Made by a program: the position numbers and the translations under genes. Shown piece by piece: positions 10,401-19,800 of a stretch of 64,000 nt of DNA; position 1 is the stretch's first letter; the number at the start of each line of letters is the position of its first letter. Source of the DNA: Amyelois transitella (lineage: Eukaryota > Arthropoda > Insecta > Lepidoptera > Pyralidae); NCBI RefSeq assembly GCF_032362555.1, contig NC_083533.1:501001-565000 (forward strand), in the 5' to 3' direction. The notes under the pieces are model-generated. The model was given only the letters and a program-made list of their open reading frames with translations, was not told the DNA's origin and made no database searches.

Positions 10401-12865
10401 CGAGATACTAACTCAACGATACTATATTTAACAATAAATACTTATATAAATAAACATCCAAGACCCAGGCCAATCAGAAAAAAAATTTCTCATCATGCCC
10501 TGGCCGGGATTCGAACCCGGGACCGCCGGTGTCACAGACGAGCGCACTACCGCTGCGCCACAGAGGCCGTAAATCCTGCTAATATTATAGATGCGAAAGT
10601 TTGTGAGATGTCAGTATGGATGTTTGTTACTCTATCACGCAAAAACTACTGAACCGATTACGATGAAATTTGGTATTTAGGTAGCTGAAGACCCAGAATA
10701 ACATATAGGCTACATTTTATCCCGGAGTTCCCGCGGGATTGATAGGGTCTCCATGCGGACGAAGTCGCGGACGGCCTCTAGTTTTGAAATAAACACCACT
10801 CTCCTTTTATTTCTTTATCTTATTGAATTCCCAATATTAGTTCCAGATGGGAACAAAATGGAGATAACCATAGACACGACTAATCCAAAGCGTAAGAGGA
10901 ATTCTGGTAAGTTTATATACATATCCGTACATATAATTAAATTAGCTGTTATCCGCGACTTTGTGCGCCGTAATAGTTCACCAACAATATCTTTACAAAA
11001 TACTGATTTATCCTTAGAAGGGTTACATTTTAGGATACCACATTTATTTAAAAGTTAGACCTAGCCTTACAGCTCTGAGAAAACCGCATTCAATTTGCAT
11101 ATTACATATATGCAGTCACGTCAATGACCTTTGCGTGGTAGACAGAGCCGATAACCTTATGGTTTTATGATGGAATTGAATCCCAGATTATACGCCTATC
11201 CTTTACTCGCCTTTAACGACATCCATTTGAAAGATTCGAGAGTCGGAGGTTGTATTTGTGCTCCAATCCGTGAAATCTTTGTAATCGCGATTCAGACCTT
11301 CGCTGCTATTGGCCGAGCGCGTCATTTTCTTCGCTATGAATGACAGTTGTGTGACATTTAGTGATGTCGCCACACACATAAATTAATTTATCATTGGTTG
11401 CCATGATGTTGTTTGTTAAAGATATGTCAAAAAAATAATTTTTATTGTCAAAGATTCTATATTTTTATGTTCATTAATATAGTAATTTTAAACTGATTAT
11501 TTTCTCCTCTTTTCTCCTTCTATCTTCTGTAGGAATAAATAACTTAATAACTATACTTCTTACATTATCGATAAATTTGAATTGTTCACAGGTAGCAAAA
11601 AAGATACACAATTGCTTGAAGAATCCCAAACGAAATTATTAGTTAAATTAGAAAATGGCGTTTACTCTTGCGAAATATGCGGCCGTTGTTATAAGCTTAA
11701 GAGATCACTTAAAAAGCACATATCTTCAAAACACTGTGTCGAGTCACAATACACGTGTAAAATATGCCGTTTAGAGTTTGAAAACAAAAAAGAAATGGAC
11801 TCGCATCGAACGGCTGTGCACAAATCGAAATACCCTTGTTCTTATTGCAACAAGATATTCCAGCAGAAATATAATTTACACATACATTTGAAGCGACACA
11901 CGAAACAGTCGCTTTTCGAGTGTGATTATTGCAATAAAAAGTTTATGCACAAAAAATCATTGTTGCATCACATCAACGCTTTGCATTTGGGCGTTCCGAT
12001 TCACAAGAAGATGTGTGAAATATGCGGACGCGGTTTCAACGACATAACTAACTTGAGGAATCACGCGCAGACGGTTCACGAGAAACTCAAGCCGTTTAAA
12101 TGTCAGTATTGTCCGAAAAATTTCACTGCTAAAAAGCATTTGCTGATACACGAACGGGTTCACACCGGCGAACGGCCGTACAGCTGTGACGAGTGCGAAC
12201 AGGCCTTTACATGTCTCCAATATTTGAAACAGCACAAGGCGCGTGCGCATTGCGACGAGCCGTATTTGTACTCTTGCAAATTGTGCGACGCCAAATTTGT
12301 GACGCGTAGGGAACTGTGTAAACATTCTCGTTGTCATTCCGGTTCGAAACCTTTGCTATGTCATTTGTGCAATAAAGATTTCGCGTGCAAATATTCGTTG
12401 AAAAGACACGTAATGGAGCACAGCGGTGAGAAAAAACACGAATGCGATGTTTGTTTTCAGAAATTTGTGCAGAAAATGACTATGCTTAGGCATAAGAAAC
12501 GGTTGCATAGTGGGAAGGTGGTTGTGAAGAAGCCGTGTCATTTGTGCAAGAGGAAAGTCATTGATCTCGAAAAACATTTGGACAAACACAATAATAAGCC
12601 TTTTGAGTGTAATTATTGCAGTAAGAGGTATCCGTTGAAGAATGCTTTGAACAGGCACGTGGCGAATGTACATTTCGGCAGAAAAGCGCATGCTTGTGAC
12701 TTGTGCGATCAGAAATATGTACATCAGAGTACTTTAGTGAAACATAAACTGAAAGTGCACAAAATAGAGTCGAAAATCGAAAAAGGGGAAATTGTAGAGG
12801 ATTGTGTGACTTATTTGAATGAAAATAAAGTTGTGGATGTAAAATTGAATGTGACTGACCGTTAA
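7426..12865 (+). CDS. ZNF-B: ZAD-domain C2H2 zinc-finger protein, 7 exons
   Basis: Predicted nuclear DNA-binding protein of 583 aa. Plus-strand exons are 7426-7566, 7913-8039, 8518-8574, 9085-9123, 9956-10009, 10847-10906 and 11592-12865, all GT-AG and all in frame. The ZAD is split at the same place as in ZNF-A: CRCC at residues 11-14 (exon 1) and CEEC at 60-63 (exon 2). Four small exons encode an acidic linker ending with a basic KRKR patch that may be a nuclear localisation signal. The last exon holds 13 C2H2 fingers. Most inter-finger linkers are not the HTGEKP form, unlike ZNF-A, and the eleventh finger (CHLC...EKHLDKH) is shortened. Exon 6 has two possible acceptors six bases apart (10841 or 10847), giving 585 or 583 aa. 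An in-frame ATG at 11582 lies inside the last intron and is probably not used. Introns hold several Tatg1 copies, a tSINE-A and a Helitron. Target genes are unknown. Confidence 0.9.
7652..7892 (+). repeat. Tatg1 copy in ZNF-B intron 1
   Basis: Near-full-length, from GTGCCGTGTGGTACCGGCGG to CTATTTACGTGATTAATGAA. It ends only about 20 bases before the exon 2 acceptor. Confidence 0.8.
8270..8475 (+). repeat. Diverged Tatg1 remnants
   Basis: A degraded copy (GTCCTATAAAGTGACTAAAG and CAACCACAAGAAAGAGATGG blocks), then GGTGCCGGGAACCACA at 8452-8467, just before ZNF-B exon 3. Confidence 0.5.
8655..9060. repeat. Two Tatg1 copies head to head
   Basis: A minus-oriented copy (8655-8810) is followed by a plus-oriented copy (8812-9060). 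Together they form a large imperfect inverted repeat in ZNF-B intron 3. Confidence 0.75.
9150..9368 (-). repeat. Tatg1, near full length, minus orientation
   Basis: Begins at the tail side (CATACATGTATACATATGGTC) and ends at the head GGTGCCGGGAACCACACGGC. Confidence 0.8.
9369..9440 (-). mobile_element. RTE LINE 3'-end fragment
   Basis: ATAAAATCACGCCTCTTTCC and GAGGGGTGGGCAGA are the reverse complement of the RTE-type C-terminal coding and 3' end seen better at 41.4 and 61.7 kb. Confidence 0.6.
9475..9728 (-). repeat. Tatg1, full length, minus orientation
   Basis: Runs from TATATAATCACGTCTTTATC to ACCGGGAATCACACGGCA, in tandem orientation with the copy ending at 9368. Confidence 0.8.
9760..9893 (+). 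mobile_element. RTE LINE 3' end, truncated
   Basis: Encodes the conserved RTE-type tail (CMKRVMNVDEAKEVC followed by W and SAYPSGKEA), then TGATTTTATGTATGTATGTA. 5'-truncated, in ZNF-B intron 4. Confidence 0.75.
10045..10262 (-). repeat. Tatg1 tail half, followed by a LINE-B-like tail
   Basis: 10045-10200 is a minus-oriented Tatg1 half. 10205-10262 (GAATTATTAAGTGATATTGA, AATAATGAATAAAA) matches the 3' tail of the LINE-B fragments at 46.3 and 51.9 kb. Confidence 0.55.
10377..10570 (-). mobile_element. tSINE-A copy
   Basis: The minus strand reads GGCCTCTGTGGCGCAGCGGT (A box) and GGTTCGAATCCCGG (B box), then the family body. It has the head of a tRNA-derived SINE and is not a functional tRNA gene. 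Confidence 0.8.
10580..10783 (+). mobile_element. Hel-2 non-autonomous Helitron copy
   Basis: From TCCTGCTAATATTATAGATG to GACGGCCTCTAG followed by T, in ZNF-B intron 5, ending 63 bases before exon 6. Confidence 0.65.
11105..11232 (-). repeat. Tatg1, internally deleted
   Basis: ATGCAGTCACGTCAATGACC (tail side) and CTCGCCTTTAACGACATCCA (body) are joined with the middle missing. Confidence 0.5.
11233..11375 (-). mobile_element. LTR-like element, partial, minus orientation
   Basis: The reverse complement contains GGATTGGAGCACAAATACAA and the CCAATAGCAGCGAAG region of the element at 5412-5645, ending at the GGCGACATCACT start. Confidence 0.5.
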
Positions 12866-12904
12866 AGACGGTAAAGCACTATAATAGTTAAACTTATATA
12901 TGGA

Positions 12905-12910
12905 AATAAA
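12905..12910 (+). terminator. Poly(A) signal AATAAA of ZNF-B
   Basis: A canonical hexamer 40 bases after the ZNF-B stop codon, suggesting a very short 3' UTR. Cleavage site not verifiable. Confidence 0.5.
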
Positions 12911-13240
12911 CTAGGGATGATCTTGGGATGAAGTAAAACTGCACTTTGGTTTAATTTTAAATAACCACTGTAATAAACCGCTGAACTTATTAATACAATG
13001 GTTTTACGAGTAAAACAATTTGTTATGTACTAGATTTTACATTGTAAAAAAGAATCAAATGAACATTTAAAAATTTTCTTTTTCTTTTTTTTTTGTAACT
13101 GGCCAGTTATGACACAACATTCTGAACAAAACAGAAAAGAGGTTGCACAGTACAAATTATATTAAACGCTGACGTTTGAATAAAAATTAATGAACTTGTT
13201 TGTTTTATTTATTTGTTAATTCAATCAGTAAGTTGTAATT
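12911..13240. other. Gene-free 3' flank of ZNF-B
   Basis: AT-rich sequence between the convergent ZNF-B and OR-1 genes. No recognised repeat before the tSINE-B that starts near 13266. Confidence 0.4.
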
Positions 13241-13265
13241 TTCGTGATGTTTCTTCCACGTGAGG

Positions 13266-13651
13266 GATAAAGAATGTCTTCTTCCTCATGGCTTTAGTCC
13301 CTGTTGCATCCTCACCACTCTGGAGAGGAGCCCGGGGTGTGCCTTTGACCATGGATCCTAGATTGGATGAGACAAGTTTTTTACACGAAGCGACTCCCGT
13401 CTGACCTCCGCAACCTTTGCAGGTAGACCTAACCCGTATTGGGTCGATCATGGTCACACATCCAGTTGCCTGAATGTGCAGGTTGCCTCACGATGTTTTC
13501 CCTCGCCGTAAGAGCATCGGTTAGTATTCAAACTAATGTAAATAACTTTTAAAATAGTCATTGGTTCATGGCCGAGATGGAATTCGAACCTGTGCCTTTT
13601 TGCGCTACACACATCTTAACCAGGCATCTTACCGATTCGACCACCAACTCT
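13266..13651 (-). mobile_element. tSINE-B, longest uninterrupted copy
   Basis: The minus strand starts with a tRNA-like head (GGTCGAATCGGTAAG, then GGTTCGAATTCC) and runs about 385 bases to AGAGGTGGTGAGGATG-like sequence. It shows the structure that is interrupted at 5.2-5.75 kb. Confidence 0.7.
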
Positions 13652-13807
13652 CTTGGGATGAAGACAAAAATAAAACATCTAAATTAGTAATGAAAATTTT
13701 TTATTTTTGCTTTCGTAATTAAACTTAATAACAAGATATTTTTAGGTGCCTGTACCAAAAGATTTTTTTGAGAGTGGGAGAGTTAAAATTTAAAAGTCAG
13801 TTACAAT

Positions 13808-13813
13808 TTTATT
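13808..13813 (-). terminator. Poly(A) signal of OR-1
   Basis: The minus strand reads AATAAA 18 bases after the OR-1 stop codon at 13831. Confidence 0.45.
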
Positions 13814-13830
13814 TGTATGTATGGATTGTT

Positions 13831-16800
13831 TCACTCGTCAGCGGCAAATGTTTTCAGCATCATGAAATAGGAAAGGCTCGTTTTCAGTATCTGTAACATA
13901 AAAAAACATAGATTTAGGTATCACGCCTTAATCTCTTACGATTTAGACAGAGCTAATACTTTGAAATGATTCTAAGGCCGCGTTCAGCTGGATTGCATAT
14001 GGAATGAGATTCAAATAAAGACAGGTTACCTGTATCAAATAGCAGGTGCCCATCGGCGCGACTATTGTCTACAATAAATATTGATAACTTAATCTTATAA
14101 AAATATTGCCAACTTAGTGCTTTAGTATACAGGGTGACTTTTAATTCACCTGCATAAATTTAATTGTTAAGTGTACTTCATCTAAAGGATATTTAAAAAC
14201 GTTAAAAGAAAAATACCGGTTCATATTTCAGAAAGTACGAAAAAAAATTAAAGTATCAAAATCTACGATCTTAAATACGTAATATCACCCCGGCCGGCGG
14301 AAAATCGACGCGTAAGATTCAGAGGTCAACGACACAATTCATTCAGCTGAGCGATCTCGACAACTATGTACTTTACTTGATCTTGATACTAGAAAAATAA
14401 TTTATTTTTCAGACATTTATTTACATGTTTAGTTTTAATTTATTTTTGTAGTATTGGTCTTTAATAAAGCGTGTGACGTAGTTTTTTTAAATGTGAAAAT
14501 GATGACGTTTAATTTAAATAAAAAAAGGCTCAATCGGCTCAGAGCATGGGTATAGTCTATGTTTAAAAGGATGCAATTGTTTTAAATGTCACCCTGTATA
14601 AAAAAATAATTAAGACATGTTGCTAGCGCGATTCTTGACTTATACAATACATATGTTGTATAAATCCTATCCCAACCAACTGATATAATAAGCTAGCGAC
14701 CAGGGAAAAGCAACCAGGACTAAAAGCCAGGAGTAACAAGACTATGCTTTTCAATAGATACCGTGGCCATTGTGCGGACCCCCACCTCCACCACCCCCAA
14801 GGCTTTCAACCCCAAGGGAATCTGCGCCTGTCTGAGCAGCATCAGCACCATCTTCCTGTTCTTGACGTCCATGCATTCCCAGGGGACGTCATACGCCCCC
14901 CGCATTACGTGGTCTGTCTGTGAGAAAACCAAAAAGGTAGATACTTTATCTGGTCCAAGGTCGAATGATAAAGCTTGAAGAACTGCATGTAAAATGTAAG
15001 TACTAATGACTCTTTTCTAGAGTACGATACATACATATAATCACGTCCATATCCCTTGCGGGGTAGAAAGAACCAACAGTCTTAAAAACACTGATCCACC
15101 ACGTTCACCTGTTTAGCTTAATGATAGAATTAAGATTCAAATAGTGACAGGTTGCTAGCCTGTCGCCTAAAAAAGAATCCTAACTTTGTAAGCCTATTCC
15201 TTAGTCGCCTTTTACGACATCCATGCGAAAGAGATGGAGTGGTCCTATAATTTTTTGTATTGGTGCCGGGAACCACACGGCTGACTAATATAAGTTTGTC
15301 CACAATAATCTTAGTTGGGGTGTATGGATACGTGGTTATGTAACACAAATATACCCTTTGCTAACATTAATAACCGAGACTAAAGCCAGGAGCTAGAAGA
15401 TATTTAAATATATCATAGGATTTATCTGACAATTCTCAGAAGAGATTATTGTGCCGTGTGGTTCCCGGCACCAGTACAAAAAAGAATAGGACCACTCCAT
15501 CCCATTTCCAATGGATGTTAGGTACATAAAGTTTTTGAATCTGCCCAAAAATCTCACCATTGAACTGAGGAATTCGAAAATAATGGACACTTGCGCCAAT
15601 AGCTGGACGAGGCTGAGGGTCAGCGGCCCGAAGTTTATCAGCGAGGTTGTGTCCTGTAAAATAACAAGTCAAATAGGGGATAAACTCTTAATAAAATAGG
15701 CGAATAAAGTAGGATAGGCTTATAAACTTGTATAGCGGGGCGAGATTGAGAAGTAAAAGCCAACTACGGAATAACAACTTTACTTCGGTAACTTATAAAA
15801 AGAAAATACAAAACTCGCTCGCTAATAAGTGCATACCGCACCGCTGCCCTTTTTTTTTTTTTTTTTTTTTTACGTGTGGAAAGACCTTCGTCTACCCGGC
15901 CGGCTACGGGAAGCCGGACCGGTTATGTGGGGCTTGAACCCACTAAAACCACACGGTGCCATCGCCTACCGCTTCGTTGTCAGGAGTGTGAGCTGCCCTC
16001 GCTCATATTCCTGACGCGGCGGCCGCTTCCACGGCGGCCTCGGCTCGGCCGCTCTCCACGGAGCGGCCAGCGGGGTGACCCGTCGGCCTTCACTTCTACC
16101 CGCTAGGGGAGGGCGCGCCTGGCACAAGCGCGCCTTCAACCCAGGGCCGTTTCGCCAGGCAGTGGAATCCCGTTTCCGCCGCCCGACCGGCCCTTATTGT
16201 GGGGGCAGCAGGTGCAGGGCGTATGCCCGCCTCCTGCGCCCAGTGCGCCGGCGGCGTATGGGGAGGTCGGACGTGTCCTCTCTCACCCTTTCCGCCGCCT
16301 CTTTGCGGAGCATGACGCTCTCCGCAAAGGTCTGCACTGCTGTCCACGACCTCTCGCTGTCGACCATCTGTCTCACGACAGCCGGCAGAGAGAGGTCGTC
16401 CCCCACGACCGCGCGAAGCTCCGCGCGGTCTTGGTCCCAGGCTGGGCAAACCTCCAAGGTGTGCTGGGCGTCCTCGTCAGCACATCCGTCACAGTGGTGA
16501 CAGACAGCAGACGGCTCCGGACCGATCAGACACAGATACCCTCCGAAACAACCATGTCCGGAGAGCATCTGGGTCAGACGGTAAGTCAGGCTACCGTGCT
16601 GCCTCGCCAACCACTGTCCCAACACCGGACGGACCGCCTCGACGGTTCTACGCCCAGCAGTCGGCTGCTCCAGCCTTTGGGACCACTCTTCAATGGAGCG
16701 CTGACACAGCTCATTGCGGCGTCCTGCGATCTCCCTCGGTGCCAACCGGTGACCCTGGGCCACGGCCTCCTCGCGCCAGAAGAACAGCGACGCGAGGGTT

Positions 16801-19800
16801 TTCGCCTCTAGGTCCCAGGGAATGGAACCGGCCAGCACAGACGCTGCCTCAAAGGAGATCGTGCGATATCCCCTTGCGGCTCTCGTCGCCATCAGCCTCT
16901 GTGGCCTCCGCAGGGAGGCGAGGTTTTGGCGAGAGAGCGCATCCGCCCATACGGGGGCCCCGTAAAGGGCTATCGATCGCACGACCCCCATGTACAAGCG
17001 TCTGCAGGACGCTTCTGGACCTCCCAGATTCGGCATGAGCCGAGTCAGCGCTCCGGCCGCCGTCGTCACGCGCGGCGCTAATTCCGCGAAGTGGGCGCCG
17101 AAGTTCCATCTGCCATCAAGAACGATGCCCAGGTATAACTAAAATGCCGTTATCTGCCAAATCCTTGTTTTAAGTAAAACGTCAAAAACTGCGGTAAAAA
17201 TTTAAACTGATGCCATTCATCAATGAGAACGCCTATTTATGACTTAAAGGTACCAAAAAGTCGTATATACAGATCGAAAGAGATTTTTTTTCTTATTCTA
17301 CTGGTAAAAAAGGTGTAAATCCTGATGTCAGATAACGGCATTTTAGTTATACCACGGCAGACCGGTCCGCGCGTTGTTTAAAGACTGACTTGTTCATGAG
17401 GCGCGCGGGCGGTACTCGGCGCGGGCGCTGGGAACGGCGGGGTATGGACGAGGGGGGCGGAGAGTGACACGATGTCTCCCCGGAAGGGCCTACAATGTTG
17501 CCCGCTATACTTGGGAGTTTATTTGTAGGCGATGGGTTAGCATCTTAATTTACATACATATAATCACGTCTTCATCCTTTGTGGGGAAGATAGAGCCAGC
17601 AACCTTGAATAGGCTGAAAGGCCACGTTCGGCTGTTTCGCTAAATGATAGATATGTGATATAAATAGTGACAGGTTGTTAGCCCATCGCTCACAAGAAGA
17701 ATCACAATACTGTGTATACTTGACGGCCTCTGTGGCGCAGCGGTAGTGCGCTTGTCTGTGACACCGGAGGTCCCAGGTTCGAATATCGGCCAGGGCATGA
17801 TGAGAAAAGAACTTTTTCTGATTGGCCTGCGTCTTGGATGTTTATCTTTATAAGTATTTATTATAAAATATAGTATCGTTGAGTTAGTATCTCGTAACAC
17901 AAGTCTCGAACTTACTTAGAGGCTAACCCAATCTGTGTAATTTGTCCCGTATATATTTATTTGTATATTTGTATTGAAAAAAAATATTGAAAAATCTTTA
18001 TTTCCACGCCTTAGTTTCTAAAACTACACAAAACTGGGACCCATCTAGTAAGTTTAGAAAAGCCTGTGGCAGGGGAAATGATGAAAAAGCCTGTGTATTA
18101 ATATTTATATTTGTATTAGAGATTGCTTTGGTTGAACGTAATCTTTTCTTAAACAATCAATTCAATAAACTCACCAATTGAGAACATTCCAAAAGTAATA
18201 AACACCCGCTTATTTGGAAATACATGTAGTATATAGCTATGTTGAGCCCGAACACGTCAGAAATGTTGTTGGAGTGTCTGCAAATGACAAGGTTATGTGT
18301 AGGAGACAGTATGGAGAGATGGAACCAATGCTGTTATCCTACTACTATTATAAAGGCGAAAGTTTGTATGGATGTATGGATGTTTGTTACTCTTTCACGC
18401 AAAAACTACTGAACCGATTACCATGAAATTTGGTATGTAGGTAGCTGAAGACCCAGAATAACACATAGGCTACTTTTTATCCCAGAGTTCCCGCGGGATT
18501 GATAGGGTTTCCATGCGGACGAAGTCGCGGGCGGCCTCTAGTCATACATACATACATATGATCACGTCTTTATCCCTTACGGGGTAGACAGAGCCAACAG
18601 TCTTGAAAAGACTGATAGGCCACGTTCAGCTGTTTGGCTTAATGATAGAATTGAGATTCAAATAGTGACAGATTGCTAGCCCATCGCCTAAAAAAAGAAT
18701 CCAGAGTTTATAAGCCTATCCCTTAGTCGCCTTTTACGACATCCATGGGAAAAAGATTGAGTGGTGCTATTATTTTTTGTACCGGTGCCGGGAACCACAC
18801 GGCACTCCATCCTTCCTACTACACACTTTGCACAAACAAGTTAAGTACAACAAAAAAAAAAAATAACTCACCCAAGAATAAAGCTATGATGATTGACAAT
18901 CATTTTCAACCTTTCAGTCACTTCCAAAGATTCCTCGTCGGAATACTGAAGTGTAGATCCATTTGAGCCTTTGAACCCTGGCTTCGGGAATCTCTCCAGA
19001 TTATGAGTCAATATCTTCAAGTGTCCCCACAAATGGAACACCAGCAAGGCGATCACCAAATCGTAGATGATGAAGAGTAACGCGCATGAGAATGACACGT
19101 ACCAATTAAAAAGGAATATGACAATGAACCCTTTGAAATTGTGTTCGTGATCAAAAGGTAGGACGTAGTTCACTGAGTGCTCGTAAGTGATGTTTGGTGG
19201 CACGTTCCGATCGAAACCGCCTTTGGATATGTTTTTCAGGAGAGGAGCGACGTTGAAAAATGATAATACTGATATTACTAGTAATATGGAGTAAGCCGTG
19301 AAGTATTTACTCAAGTTGTGAACGTAAAGATTAATCTGGAATAAGATGAGCAAGTTTACTGTTATGTTGAGTGTGGTTAAAGAATAGGATCACTTCATTT
19401 CTTTCCCATGGATGTAGTAAAAGGTGACTTAGGGATAAGCTTATAAACTTGGGATTCTTCTTTAGGCGATGGACTAGCAACCTGTCACTGTTTTTTAGAA
19501 TAAAATAGATTTATTTTCAGAATTGGATACAAGGTATCACTTATTGACGTCACATCACTTAAATCCAATTATAACTAAGTACTACCGCTTCCAAAGCGCA
19601 TGTGTAGAAGAAGTAGCGGAACAAACTATACTGCAGCATTTTCATCGGACGTCAATTTACAAATATAGATCTCTTAAATCTAAATCGTGGACGAATGCAC
19701 ATTGTCTAGTACATTAAAAAACATTAATGAATGTAGAACTAATTATTTCAATAGGAATAGGCAATAAGCCTAACAGCTGAACGTGGCCTGTCAGTCTTTC

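Noticed and set aside
11957-12724. Two minus-strand open frames of about 120 codons
   Set aside because: They are antisense to the ZNF-B finger exon.
16075-17109. Plus-strand frames up to 204 codons and a second minus frame of 117 codons in the GC-rich block
   Set aside because: High GC lowers stop frequency. Only the 16194-17128 minus frame has recognisable LINE motifs.
17722-17800. tRNA gene
   Set aside because: A and B boxes are present, but the cloverleaf is not maintained and the head is joined to a dispersed 240-base body found in over ten places; it is a tRNA-derived SINE.
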